Below are positions 27,315 to 37,025 of a stretch of 64,000 bases of DNA, piece by piece. A program made the position numbers and the translations under genes. Source of the DNA: Thalassospira lucentensis (GTDB lineage: Bacteria > Pseudomonadota > Alphaproteobacteria > Rhodospirillales > Thalassospiraceae); contig NZ_CP136684.1 of NCBI RefSeq assembly GCF_032921865.1, positions 3,569,001 through 3,633,000 of the forward strand. The letters are read 5' to 3'. Each line of letters opens with the position of its first letter. Positions within the stretch are counted from its first letter, which is position 1. Under the pieces are notes generated by a model. It was not told where the DNA came from. It saw nothing but the letters and a program-made list of their open reading frames with translations, and searched no databases.

Positions 27315-29744
27315 TTAACTATCGCGTTTGGTCGTGTTTCGTGCGACCCGGCTTGATGCCACCAGCTTGCGCTGTTTTTTCGGTGTGGTTTTCTTTTTGC
27401 TCGCAGCCTTGGTACCAGGCTTGCCACCCGGTTTTCCACTGCGGGGACCACCACCAGATGCGCCGCTTTTATCCTTTGGATTGGCACGAAAGCCCGGTTT
27501 TGTCCCATGGCGATGGTTGCGGTCACCCGGGCTGCCACGGCGTTTGCCGCGCCCGCGTGGCCGCTCGATCAGATCACGGTCGGTAATATCGGCATGTCCC
27601 GCCAGACGAAGCGCAAGCGACCCGGTTGCCGCGTCTGCCTCGGCAATGCGGACAACGACATCATCGCCCAGGCGGAATGTCTTGCCGCGATTTTGCCCGA
27701 CCAGCGCATGACCGACGGCATCATGCACATAATAATCATCGGGCAGGGTGGATATCGGGATCAAACCATCCGCGCCGGTCTCGTTGAGCGACACGAACAG
27801 GCCAAAATGCGTGACCCCCGAAACACGACCGGGGAATTCCGCACCGACCTTGTCGGCCATATAGGCCGCAACATAACGATCGACCGCATCGCGTTCGGCC
27901 ATCGCCGCCCGGCGTTCGGTGCCGGAAATGTCTTCGCCGATCTGTTCGAACCGTTCGCCATCTTCGGGCGGCAATCCGCCTTCGCCAAGTTTCAGACCCG
28001 CGATCAGAGCACGATGCACCAGAAGATCGGCATAACGCCGGATCGGGGATGTGAAATGGGCGTATTTCTTAAGCGCGAGACCAAAGTGCCCGATATTGTC
28101 CGGGCTATACATCGCCTGTGACTGGCTGCGCAGCACAACCGTATTGATCAGCTCGGCCTCGGGGGTGTCCTTGGCCTGTTCAAGGATGCGGTTGAAATCA
28201 CGCGGTCGCAGGACCGCCCCCTTGTTCAGCTTGTAACCAGCACCCTCAAGGAATTCATGAAGCGCCTCAAGCTTCTCCTCGCTTGGGGCATCGTGAATAC
28301 GATACATGCAGGGCTGCTTGATCCGTTCAAGTTCCTCGGCCGCACAGACATTGGCCGCGACCATGAATTCCTCAATCAGCTTGTGGCTGTCAAAGCGTGC
28401 CCGCGGGGCAATGGCAATAATCTGGCCCTTGTCATTCAGCTCGATCTTGCGTTCCGGAAGGTCAAGTTCCAGAACACCACGTCCTTTGCGCGCTTCAAGA
28501 AATGCTTCATACGCGCCGTAAAGCGGCTTGATAATGGTGTCAAGCAACGGGCCGGTGGTGTCGTCAGGATAACCATCCATCGCGCGCTGAACCTGATCAT
28601 AGGTCAGGCGCGCTGCTGATCGCATCATCCCGCGACAGAATTTGTGCCGCAGTTTGGTCCCATGCTTGTTCAGCCACATCTCGACGGCCATACAGCCGCG
28701 GTCTTCGTGCGGAACCAGCGAACACCAGCCGTTGGACAGTTCAAACGGCAACATTGGCACAACCCGGTCCGGGAAATAGCAACTGTTGCCGCGCTTTACC
28801 GCTTCACGGTCGAGCGCGTCATGCGGGCGCACGTACCAGGACACATCGGCAATCGCGACCATGATGTGCCAGCCACCTTCATTCTCCGGATCAGGATCGG
28901 GTTCGGCCCAGACGGCATCGTCAAAGTCGCGCGCATCGGCTCCGTCAATCGTCACCAGCGGAATATCGCGCAGATCGGTGCGCTTGCCCATTGGCGTCGC
29001 CTTGGACTCACGCGCCTGCAATTCGACTTCCGGCGGGAATTCAAACGGAATACCGCGCGCATGGATCGATACCAGACTGATCGATTTCGGTTCGTTGATA
29101 TTGCCAAGGACCTCGGTAATCCGGCCCTTGCGTAGGCCGAAATGCTTGCCCGGCAGAATTTCAGTCAGAACCAGTGCCCCACCTTCAAGATCGGGATGAT
29201 CATCCAGCGGCACGGCAATCTCGCCCGCATCCTTGCGGTCCGTGGGGACAACCCGGCCTTCGCGTTCATTCGGGCGGAAAATGCCCAGAACACGTTGCGG
29301 GCCGCTGCCCAGAACCCGCATGATGCTGGCTTCATAGGTCTGCTTGCCGGTATAGCGCAGTTTGGCAAGGATCTTGTCGCCAATGCCCGGTGCGCTTGGT
29401 CCGCCGCGCCGGATCATTTTCACGTAAATTACCGGCGGTTCATAATCTTCTTTCCAGACATTGGGGCGGGCAATCACTTCGCCTTCGTCATCAATACCGG
29501 TGATTTCCAGTACCTCGACAGGCGGCAGGCGGTCGGGTTTGTCAAACCGTCTGCGGCCCTTGACCACGTCACCACCGATTTTCAGATCCTTCAGGATCTT
29601 TTTAAGCTCGATCTTCGCAGCACCCTTGATGTTAAAGGCGCGCGCAATCTCGCGCTTACCCACCGGGGTAGGGCTCATATCGATGAATTCCATAATCTGT
29701 TCCCGGGTCGGGAACGGGGTTTTATTTTCTGTGTCGTTCGCCAA
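27315..29744 (-). CDS. rnr: Ribonuclease R
   Basis: An 809-residue processive 3'-5' exoribonuclease of the RNB family that degrades structured RNA. An N-terminal winged helix (TREQIMEFIDMSPTPVGKRE) precedes cold-shock folds and the RNB centre with the metal-binding aspartates in IDGADARDFDDAVW (about residues 267-280). An S1 domain follows (EFPGRVSGVTHFGLFVSL). The last 70 residues are Lys/Gly/Pro-rich, a common Rnr tail. The start is TTG at 29744 with AAAGGA about 10 nt upstream; no ATG fits. It is 48 nt after topA on the same strand. Confidence 0.95.
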   Translation of the reverse strand: MANDTENKTPFPTREQIMEFIDMSPTPVGKREIARAFNIKGAAKIELKKILKDLKIGGDVVKGRRRFDKPDRLPPVEVLEITGIDDEGEVIARPNVWKEDYEPPVIYVKMIRRGGPSAPGIGDKILAKLRYTGKQTYEASIMRVLGSGPQRVLGIFRPNEREGRVVPTDRKDAGEIAVPLDDHPDLEGGALVLTEILPGKHFGLRKGRITEVLGNINEPKSISLVSIHARGIPFEFPPEVELQARESKATPMGKRTDLRDIPLVTIDGADARDFDDAVWAEPDPDPENEGGWHIMVAIADVSWYVRPHDALDREAVKRGNSCYFPDRVVPMLPFELSNGWCSLVPHEDRGCMAVEMWLNKHGTKLRHKFCRGMMRSAARLTYDQVQRAMDGYPDDTTGPLLDTIIKPLYGAYEAFLEARKGRGVLELDLPERKIELNDKGQIIAIAPRARFDSHKLIEEFMVAANVCAAEELERIKQPCMYRIHDAPSEEKLEALHEFLEGAGYKLNKGAVLRPRDFNRILEQAKDTPEAELINTVVLRSQSQAMYSPDNIGHFGLALKKYAHFTSPIRRYADLLVHRALIAGLKLGEGGLPPEDGERFEQIGEDISGTERRAAMAERDAVDRYVAAYMADKVGAEFPGRVSGVTHFGLFVSLNETGADGLIPISTLPDDYYVHDAVGHALVGQNRGKTFRLGDDVVVRIAEADAATGSLALRLAGHADITDRDLIERPRGRGKRRGSPGDRNHRHGTKPGFRANPKDKSGASGGGPRSGKPGGKPGTKAASKKKTTPKKQRKLVASSRVARNTTKRDS

Positions 29745-29792
29745 CTTCGCGGCGTCCTTTCAATTGTATCGTCAAGAAAAGGAAGGCGGCGA

Positions 29793-32444
29793 TTAGTTCG
29801 CCGCCTCTTTCTTCGTTGTTTTCTTGGCTGCGGGTTTCTTTGCAGCGGTCTTTTGGGCGGTCGGTTTCTTCGCGGCCGCCTTTTTTGTTGTTGTCTTTTT
29901 TGCGGCGGCTTTGGTCGCCTTGGCCGGTTTGCCCGATTTGGCTTCCTTTTCCTTCAGCGCCGCAATGGCCATTTCCAGCGTGACATCTTCCTTGTTTGTG
30001 TCACGCGGCAGGTTGGCATTGGTTTTCTTGTGTTTGACAAACGGGCCCCAACGGCCATCAGCTAGGAATATCGGTTCGCCGTCATCCGGATGTTTGCCAA
30101 TTTCCTTGCCGGCCTTTTCGCGTTTGTCCGCAATCAGCGCAATCGCACGGTTTTCACCAACCGTCAGAACGTCATCCTCGGCCTTAAGCGACGCAAAGAT
30201 GCTGCCTGCCTGAACATAGGGACCAAACCGGCCGACATTGGCCTTGATTTCCTCGCCGGTGTCGGGGAAGACGCCGACCAGACGTGGCAATGTCAGCAAT
30301 TCTTCCGCCTTGGTCAGATCGACAACTGATGGCTCCAGCCCTTTTGGAAGCGATGTCCGCTTCGGCTTGACCTTTTTGGGTTTGCCGTTCTTGCCTTCAA
30401 CTTCCTCTTCTTCACCCAGTTGCACATAAACGCCATACGGGCCTTTGCGCAGGGTGATTTCCTTGCCGGTTTCCTTATCGATGCCAAGCACCTTGGGCCC
30501 GGCATCAAGTTCGGAATCACCGCCATTTTCATTGGCAACCAGCGGACGGGTAAAGTTGCATTCCGGATAATTCGAACAGCCGAGGAACGCACCGAATTTG
30601 CCGAGCTTGAGGCTGAGCGTGCCATCGGCACATTTCGGGCATTTATGCGGGTCTGTACCATCTTCGCGTGCCGGGAACAGGTAATTTTCAAGCATCACCT
30701 GAAGCGCATCAAGCACATCGGTGATCTTCAGTTCCTTGGCTTCGTCAACATTGCCCTTGAATGCGGCCCAGAACTGGTTCAGGACATCGCGCCAGGCAAG
30801 ACTGCCGTTTGAAACGTCATCAAGCTGGTTTTCCAGATCGGCAGTAAAGTTGTACTGCACATAACGTTCAAAGAATTTCGACAGGAATGCCGTGACCAGA
30901 CGGCCGCGATCCTGTGCGACAAAGCGGCGCTTGTCCAGCGTCACATAATCGCGATCCTGCAACACCGAAATGATCGACGCATAGGTCGACGGACGGCCAA
31001 TGCCCAGCTCTTCCATCTTCTTGACCAGGCTTGCCTCGGTATAGCGGGGCGGGGGCTGGGTGAAATGCTGGTCGATACTGACTTTGCCAAGATCAGGCTT
31101 CTGGCCTTCTTTTAACGGCGGTAGACGGCGATCATTTTCGTCCTCGGTCTCGTCATCCTTGCCTTCCTGATACAGCTTCAGGAAACCGTCGAATTTGACG
31201 ACCGAACCATTGGCACGCAGAACCACGTGATTGTCATTCGATGACAGATCAACCGCAACCTGATCGAATTTGGCGTCTTCCATCTGGCAGGCCACGGTCC
31301 GTTTCCAGATCAGGGTATAAAGGTTCAACTGATCCTTATCAAGATGACGGGCAACCTGATCGGGACGACGGAACAGGTCGGTCGGACGGATGGCCTCGTG
31401 GGCTTCCTGTGCGTTCTTGGCCTTGTTGGCAAAGCTGCGTGCGCTTGGCGGCAGGTAACTTTCGCCGTAATCCTTGGTAATCAGGCGGCGTGCTGCGGCC
31501 AGTGCCTCGCCAGAAAGAACCACGGCGTCGGTACGCATATAGGTGATCAGACCAACCGTCTCGCCACCGATATCAACCCCTTCATAAAGGCGCTGCGCAA
31601 GTTGCATCGTGCGTTTTGCACCAAAACCAAGCTTGCGCGATGCTTCCTGCTGCAGGGTCGATGTGGTGAAAGGCGGCTGCGGACGGCGTTTGACGTCCTT
31701 GCGTTCGACCTTTGAAACCGTGTAGCTGCGGCTTTCGACCTTTTCCTTGGCAATCGTTGCCGCACCCTCGTTGCCCAGTGCCAGCTTGTCCAGCTTCTCA
31801 CCGTTCAGATGGGTCAGGCGCGCGGTAAAGTTGCCCTCAGGCACCTTGAAACCGGCTTCCAGCGACCAGTATTCGTCGGGGCGGAATGCTTCGATCTCGA
31901 TCTCGCGTTCGCAGATCAGACGAAGGGCGACGGACTGCACGCGACCTGCAGACCGCGAACCGGGCAATTTGCGCCAAAGGACAGGCGACAGGTTAAAGCC
32001 CACCAGATAATCAAGGGCACGGCGCGCCAGATAGGCATCGACCAGTTCCTGATTAAGCTCGCGCGGATTGGCAATCGCGTCCGTCACGGCCTTTTTGGTG
32101 ATCTCGTGGAACACGACACGATGAACGTCGCGACCGCGCAAAAGCTTTTTCTGTTCCAGAACTTCCAGAATATGCCACGAAATCGCTTCCCCTTCGCGAT
32201 CCGGGTCAGTCGCGAGATAGATGGTGTCGGCATCGCGTGCGGCCGATGCGATCTCGCGGATCTGTTTTTCCGAACGGCCATCGGTTTCCCAGACCATCGA
32301 AAAATCATTGTCGGGATCAACCGATCCATCTTTTGACGGAAGATCGCGGATGTGACCAAAAGAGGCCAGCACCTTGTAATCGTCACCGAGATATTTATTG
32401 ATCGTCTTGGCTTTGGCCGGGGATTCGACGATGACAAGATTTAT
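29793..32444 (-). CDS. topA: DNA topoisomerase I, with probable AUA start
   Basis: An 883-residue type IA topoisomerase that relaxes negative supercoils. The Toprim part has VIVESPAKAKT (catalytic Glu7 with the start proposed here) and TDPDRE (about 79-84). The active-site tyrosine is in LITYMRTDA near residue 300. One CPKC...C...C zinc module and other Topo C-terminal repeats follow, then a Lys/Ala-rich tail. Between the GTG at 32372, which would cut off the catalytic Glu, and the in-frame stop at 32544-32546 there is no ATG, GTG or TTG. The ATA at 32444-32442 sits exactly where other TopA proteins have their Met (ATA-AAT-CTT-GTC). So the start is either AUA or an ATG changed by mutation or sequence error. 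Confidence 0.9.
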   Translation of the reverse strand: MNLVIVESPAKAKTINKYLGDDYKVLASFGHIRDLPSKDGSVDPDNDFSMVWETDGRSEKQIREIASAARDADTIYLATDPDREGEAISWHILEVLEQKKLLRGRDVHRVVFHEITKKAVTDAIANPRELNQELVDAYLARRALDYLVGFNLSPVLWRKLPGSRSAGRVQSVALRLICEREIEIEAFRPDEYWSLEAGFKVPEGNFTARLTHLNGEKLDKLALGNEGAATIAKEKVESRSYTVSKVERKDVKRRPQPPFTTSTLQQEASRKLGFGAKRTMQLAQRLYEGVDIGGETVGLITYMRTDAVVLSGEALAAARRLITKDYGESYLPPSARSFANKAKNAQEAHEAIRPTDLFRRPDQVARHLDKDQLNLYTLIWKRTVACQMEDAKFDQVAVDLSSNDNHVVLRANGSVVKFDGFLKLYQEGKDDETEDENDRRLPPLKEGQKPDLGKVSIDQHFTQPPPRYTEASLVKKMEELGIGRPSTYASIISVLQDRDYVTLDKRRFVAQDRGRLVTAFLSKFFERYVQYNFTADLENQLDDVSNGSLAWRDVLNQFWAAFKGNVDEAKELKITDVLDALQVMLENYLFPAREDGTDPHKCPKCADGTLSLKLGKFGAFLGCSNYPECNFTRPLVANENGGDSELDAGPKVLGIDKETGKEITLRKGPYGVYVQLGEEEEVEGKNGKPKKVKPKRTSLPKGLEPSVVDLTKAEELLTLPRLVGVFPDTGEEIKANVGRFGPYVQAGSIFASLKAEDDVLTVGENRAIALIADKREKAGKEIGKHPDDGEPIFLADGRWGPFVKHKKTNANLPRDTNKEDVTLEMAIAALKEKEAKSGKPAKATKAAAKKTTTKKAAAKKPTAQKTAAKKPAAKKTTKKEAAN

Positions 32445-32610
32445 TACGTTTTTCGTGTCCGGTTCTTGCGCCCTGGGGCGATAATGTATGTCGTGCTGCG
32501 AATGATCCGAATGTCCGACACTTATATATAGTGTGACCGTCTTTCAGATCAGATTGCGCAAATTGCGGCAAATCACAACAATATTGTCGCAGCACGGATG
32601 TCTGCGACAC

Positions 32611-33885
32611 TCATTCGGCGATACGCGATACCCTATTTCCGGGGTGACGTTCAACCCTTCCTGCAAGCTCAAGCTCAATCAGCATGGTCGAAATCACATC
32701 GGCAGGCATGCCCGATGCCCGGATAAGCTGATCAATCAGTAGCGGGCTGGTCGACAATAGCTCGAGAACATCTTCTGTTCCGCGACCCTCATTTCGTGAT
32801 CGGTCATTTACCCCGGTTTCTTCTTGGTTATCAACGCTTTCAGAGCTGTCATCAATGGTGCCGGTTCTGGTATCGCGTTCGATGGATTTGGTGATGTCGC
32901 TGAAATCATCTGACTGGCCGTTTACGATTGTCGCACGGCTGTCGATGGCAAAATGATGAATTCCTTCACGCAGATGGTTGTTTTGCAGCGAAACACGCAA
33001 GGCATCCAAAATCACATCAACGGAGTCGCACAGGATCGCACCATCCCGGATCAGGCTGTTGGGACCTGCCGCGCGGGGATCGGTCGGACTGCCCGGAACG
33101 GCAAAAACATCGCGACCCTGTTCTCCGGCAAAACGTGCGGTGATCAGTGATCCCGAATTGCGTCCGGCCTCGACCACGACGATGCCGTGCGAAAGTCCGG
33201 AAATGATCCGGTTGCGCCTTGGAAAATGCCGTGCCTGCGGATTTAATCCCGGCGGCATTTCCGAAATCACACAGCCATTTTCACAAAGCTTGCGATACAG
33301 ATCGGCATGTTCCCGCGGATAAACCACATCCACACCGCCGCCCAGAACCGCAACGGTGCCACCAACTTTATTTGCGACCTGCAGGCAGGCATCGTGAACC
33401 GCGCCGTCAATCCCGCGCGCCATACCCGATGCTACGACATATCCAGCCTCGCACAGGGCGGCTGATAAACGCCGGGCAAACCCGCATCCATTGGCCGATG
33501 CATTACGGGCTCCGACGATCCCGATGGTTGGTCTGGTTAAAAGTTCAACGCGTCCGAGTGCATAAAAATAGGGTGGGGCATCCTCGATCGTGGCCAGCAT
33601 CGCCGGATATTCAGGATCGCCGATAATTACCGGCTTGGCATCGCAGGCCCGCGCCTGATCAATTTCGGCAATCGTGTCTTCACGCGTCGCCAGAACAATC
33701 TGCCGCTTGCCACCGGTGCGTGCGATAATATCGGGCAGGGCGTCAATTGCATTGCGTGCTGATCCGAACCGCTCGATCAGCTTGCGGAATGTGACCGGTC
33801 CGACATTGGCACTTCGCGCCAGTCGCATGCGTGCGAGGCGTTCGGATTGCGCTAATCGTATCGGTTGTTGTGCATCTGAAACCAT
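32611..33885 (-). CDS. dprA: DNA-processing protein DprA
   Basis: A 424-residue protein that protects incoming single-stranded DNA and loads RecA in natural transformation. A SAM-like N-terminal region (ANVGPVTFRKLIERFGSA) precedes the Rossmann-like core with GIVGARNASANGCG, SGMARGIDGAVHDACL and the EAGRNSGSLITARFA segment. The last 55 residues form a winged helix after a long, low-complexity acidic/polar linker (about residues 295-355). The ATG at 33885 is favoured; the frame could be extended to 34071 but only into plsY. There is no ribosome site, because an 11-bp hairpin ends right at the start codon. Confidence 0.92.
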   Translation of the reverse strand: MVSDAQQPIRLAQSERLARMRLARSANVGPVTFRKLIERFGSARNAIDALPDIIARTGGKRQIVLATREDTIAEIDQARACDAKPVIIGDPEYPAMLATIEDAPPYFYALGRVELLTRPTIGIVGARNASANGCGFARRLSAALCEAGYVVASGMARGIDGAVHDACLQVANKVGGTVAVLGGGVDVVYPREHADLYRKLCENGCVISEMPPGLNPQARHFPRRNRIISGLSHGIVVVEAGRNSGSLITARFAGEQGRDVFAVPGSPTDPRAAGPNSLIRDGAILCDSVDVILDALRVSLQNNHLREGIHHFAIDSRATIVNGQSDDFSDITKSIERDTRTGTIDDSSESVDNQEETGVNDRSRNEGRGTEDVLELLSTSPLLIDQLIRASGMPADVISTMLIELELAGRVERHPGNRVSRIAE

Positions 33886-33914
33886 AACGCCCGGATTGTG
33901 ATCATCCGGGCGTT
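33886..33914 (-). promoter_or_regulatory. Perfect hairpin abutting the dprA start codon
   Basis: AACGCCCGGAT (33886-33896) pairs fully with ATCCGGGCGTT (33904-33914) around a 7-nt loop. On the minus strand the last base of the stem is directly followed by the dprA ATG. No T-run follows, so it does not look like a terminator. It fills the place where a ribosome site should be, and may control dprA translation. Confidence 0.6.
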
Positions 33915-33941
33915 GTTTCGTCAAGCTATTCGAATTGCGGC

Positions 33942-34595
33942 CTATTCTTCGCTGGCAGCTGCGGCTTCTTTTTTCTTCTGGCCGATTTTGGGTTCCTCGC
34001 CTTTGATCAGGCGGCGGATATTGCTGTGATGAGCACCCCAGACAATCACGGCAAGGAAGATCGCAAGCCATCCGGCACCGGGATCATTGGCGATCAGGAA
34101 GGCCGCAATCGGGGCAGCGATCATCGCGATAAGCGCCGAAAGCGACGAAATGCGGAAAATCAGCGCCATGACAAGCCACGTCCCTGCCGCTACAAGCCCC
34201 ATGATCCAGTTTACCGCGACAAGGGTGCCAAGGGTGGTGGCAACACCTTTACCGCCCTTGAAACGCAGCCAGACGGGGAACATATGCCCGATAACCGCGG
34301 CGCCACCGGCAAAAATGCCGGCTTCGGCACTGACGAAGTGGGTAAAAAGCAGGGCTGCCGCTGCACCCTTGCCGACATCACCGACAAGGGTCAGGAACGC
34401 CAGAAACTTGTTCCCGGTACGCAGCACGTTGGTCGCACCGATATTGCCTGATCCGATCTTGCGGATATCACCAAGTCCGGCCATCCGCGTCAGAACAAGG
34501 CCAAACGGGATCGAGCCCAGTAGATATCCGCAAACAGTTGCAATCTGGAGCGACATCAGGGTTGCCTTGTAAGTGGCATCAAGTTCCATATTCAC
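33942..34595 (-). CDS. plsY: Glycerol-3-phosphate acyltransferase PlsY
   Basis: A 217-residue inner-membrane enzyme that acylates glycerol 3-phosphate from acyl-phosphate, the first step of phospholipid synthesis. Conserved loops are visible: GSIPFGLVL, then IGSGNIGATNVLRTG, and the glycine-rich FKGGKGVATTLG. Five hydrophobic segments agree with the family. The GTG at 34595 overlaps the pyrC' stop (GTGA); an ATG two codons later (34589) is also possible. The C-terminus ends in a charged Lys/Glu-rich tail. Confidence 0.94.
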   Translation of the reverse strand: MNMELDATYKATLMSLQIATVCGYLLGSIPFGLVLTRMAGLGDIRKIGSGNIGATNVLRTGNKFLAFLTLVGDVGKGAAAALLFTHFVSAEAGIFAGGAAVIGHMFPVWLRFKGGKGVATTLGTLVAVNWIMGLVAAGTWLVMALIFRISSLSALIAMIAAPIAAFLIANDPGAGWLAIFLAVIVWGAHHSNIRRLIKGEEPKIGQKKKEAAAASEE

Positions 34596-35929
34596 GCGCC
34601 TTCCACGACAGAGGGATCGGCAAAAACCTCGCGACCATCAATGATGGTGCGAAGGACACGGCCCTGGGTCAGGCGGCCGTCAAATGGCGAATTTTTCGAT
34701 TTTGACTCGAACTGATAGGGATCGATCTTCCATGGGCGATCCGGATCAAACAGCACCAGATCAGCAGCCGTCCCGATTTCAAGCGTGCCAGCACCCTTGA
34801 TGCGCACCAGTCCCGCCGGGGCTGTCGTCAGCTTGGTAATCACGTCAAGCATCGACATATGCCCGTTGTGATAAAGCTCAAGCGTGATCGGCAGAAGCGT
34901 TTCAAAACCAACGCCACCGGCGGCGGCCTGTGCAAAAGGCAGGCGTTTGGAGTCAACATCCTGCGGATTATGGTCGGATGCGATGGCATCAATCGTGCCA
35001 TCGGCAAGGCCCGCCACAATCGCCTGCCGGTCGTCCTCGGATCGAAGCGGCGGCGACAGCTTGGCAAAGGTTCGGTAATCCGAAACCGCATTTTCATTAA
35101 GTGCGAAATAGAAAGGCGCGGTATCGCACGTGACCTTAAGGCCGCGTTTCTTGGCCTTGCGGATTATCTCGACCGATTCCCCGGTCGAGATATGGGCAAA
35201 ATGCAAACGTCCGCCCGTCATTTCAACCAGCCGCAAATCGCGCTCTATCTGCATGACTTCGGCAAGAGGTGATACACCGCTAAGACCAAGGCGGGTGGCA
35301 AGTTCGCCGCTATTCATTGCCGCACCCTTGGAAAGTTCCGGCTCCTCGGGATGCTGGACGATCATGCCGTCAAAGAAGGTCGAATAGGACAATGCCTGTC
35401 GCAGCAATCGGGCGCTGGCGATGGTTTTCACGCCATCACAAAACGCCACGGCACCGGCCTGATGCAAAAGGCCCATCTCGGTGATTTCGCCACCTTCTAT
35501 GCCCTTTGATACCGCGCCATAGGCAAAAACCTTGGCCAGGCCAACCTTGCGGGCGCGGCGGGCGATGAATTCGACACCGGCGACATCATCAATCACCGGA
35601 TCGGTGTTGGGCAGGGCGATGATCGTGGTGATCCCGCCCGCTGCCGCCGAACGGCCGGCGGTTTCGATGGTTTCCTGATGTTCGAACCCCGGATCGCGCA
35701 ATTGCGCGCGCATATCTACAAGGCCGGGCGCAAGACACGCACCCGCAGCATCAACAATCTCGCAATCCTTGGGAAGATTGTCGCGCGTGACCTTTGCGCC
35801 GCAATCAATGATCTTGCTGTTTTCAATCAGGATGCCGCCCGTGCTGTCGGTTTGTGCGGCCGGGTCAAGCAGGCGGGCATTGATGATGGCCTTGCGGCCC
35901 GTGCCCTTTACACGAATGGCTGGGGTCAT
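34592..35929 (-). CDS. Dihydroorotase homologue lacking metal ligands (PyrC')
   Basis: A 445-residue amidohydrolase-fold protein aligned with class I dihydroorotase. The normal D-x-H-x-H metal motif reads [11 protein letters not shown] (residues 71-81), so both histidines are Arg74 and Gln76. The TPHH site is TAPFYF near residue 270, and the final DHAPH is SDHNPQ near residue 315. The protein is therefore almost certainly inactive. In Pseudomonas a similar inactive PyrC' is encoded next to pyrB and is needed to assemble aspartate carbamoyltransferase. Here it overlaps pyrB by 4 nt, which fits the same role. A working dihydroorotase must be elsewhere. Confidence 0.93.
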   Translation of the reverse strand: MTPAIRVKGTGRKAIINARLLDPAAQTDSTGGILIENSKIIDCGAKVTRDNLPKDCEIVDAAGACLAPGLVDMRAQLRDPGFEHQETIETAGRSAAAGGITTIIALPNTDPVIDDVAGVEFIARRARKVGLAKVFAYGAVSKGIEGGEITEMGLLHQAGAVAFCDGVKTIASARLLRQALSYSTFFDGMIVQHPEEPELSKGAAMNSGELATRLGLSGVSPLAEVMQIERDLRLVEMTGGRLHFAHISTGESVEIIRKAKKRGLKVTCDTAPFYFALNENAVSDYRTFAKLSPPLRSEDDRQAIVAGLADGTIDAIASDHNPQDVDSKRLPFAQAAAGGVGFETLLPITLELYHNGHMSMLDVITKLTTAPAGLVRIKGAGTLEIGTAADLVLFDPDRPWKIDPYQFESKSKNSPFDGRLTQGRVLRTIIDGREVFADPSVVEGA

Positions 35930-36906
35930 GCCTGGCCTCCGAGCTGTCTGTGGTTCTGGACCAGCAATTCAAGGGCGGCCATGCGCACTGCAACCCCCAT
36001 TTCAACCTGTTCGCGGATGACTGATCGTTCAACGTCGTCGGCGACTTCACTGTCAATCTCGACGCCGCAATTCATCGGGCCGGGATGCATGATCAGCGCA
36101 TCGGGCTTGGCATTGGCAAGCTTGGCGCGATCAAGGCCGTGGAAATGGAAATATTCACGGACGGACGGGATGAAGCTTCCTTCCATGCGTTCCAGCTGAA
36201 GGCGCAGCATCATGACGATGTCGCAATCCTTAAGGCCTTCTTCCATGTCATGGAAAATCTCGACCCCCATCCGGTCGATTTTTGACGGGATCAGGGTCGG
36301 GGGGGCGACAAGGCGCACGCGCGATCCCATGGTATTGAGCAGCAGGATGTTGGATCGGGCGACGCGCGAATGCGCGATATCGCCGCAGATCGCAACGTTA
36401 AGCCGATGCAGGCGGCCCTTGTGACGGCGAATGGTCAGCGCATCAAGCAACGCCTGTGTCGGGTGCTCGTGTCGGCCATCCCCGGCATTGAGAACTGCGC
36501 AATTGACCTTCTCGCTCAGAAGCTTGACCGCGCCGCTGTCGCCATGGCGGACCACAAGTGCATCCGGGTTCATCGCATTGAGCGTCATCGCGGTATCAAT
36601 CAGGGTTTCACCCTTTTTGACCGAACTGGTGCCGACCGTCATGTTGATCACCATCGCACCAAGCCGCTTGGCGGCCAGTTCAAACGATGTCAGCGTTCGG
36701 GTCGAGTTTTCATAGAACAGATTGACGACCGTGGCCCCGGCAAGAATGTTGCTGGTCTTGTCTGCGGTGCGGTTCTTTTCCGCATAATGCTGGGCACGAT
36801 CAAGAATAAGGGTGATTTCCCCCGGGGTAAGACCTTCGATACCGAGGAGGTGAGGGTGCGGATAGTGATCCGCCGCTGGTCCCATGACACTCATGGCGTT
36901 GCACAT
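35926..36906 (-). CDS. pyrB: Aspartate carbamoyltransferase catalytic subunit
   Basis: A 326-residue enzyme (from the start used) that makes carbamoyl-aspartate in pyrimidine synthesis. The carbamoyl-phosphate site is [15 protein letters not shown]; the other conserved segments are [13 protein letters not shown] and [12 protein letters not shown]. No regulatory subunit gene pyrI is adjacent, as expected for the class that uses a PyrC' partner. The start is uncertain: the frame opens at 36951, and ATGs at 36906 and 36894 are nearer to the conserved region, with AAGGA just upstream. Confidence 0.94.
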   Translation of the reverse strand: MCNAMSVMGPAADHYPHPHLLGIEGLTPGEITLILDRAQHYAEKNRTADKTSNILAGATVVNLFYENSTRTLTSFELAAKRLGAMVINMTVGTSSVKKGETLIDTAMTLNAMNPDALVVRHGDSGAVKLLSEKVNCAVLNAGDGRHEHPTQALLDALTIRRHKGRLHRLNVAICGDIAHSRVARSNILLLNTMGSRVRLVAPPTLIPSKIDRMGVEIFHDMEEGLKDCDIVMMLRLQLERMEGSFIPSVREYFHFHGLDRAKLANAKPDALIMHPGPMNCGVEIDSEVADDVERSVIREQVEMGVAVRMAALELLVQNHRQLGGQA

Positions 36907-37025
36907 ATTCCTTAAATGGTATGGGCAGAATTTCGCGCGGAGCATACCCAATTGCCCCTGTCACGGAAAGTTAAAATATTGCCCCAAAAAGCTGACCGGA
37001 TGGTCAGTATTTCATCTGGTTTACA

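Noticed and set aside
32372-32374. GTG at 32372 as the topA start
   Set aside because: It would remove the conserved VIVESPAKAKT segment with the catalytic Glu and the following NKYLGDDYK, which are clearly encoded just upstream in frame.
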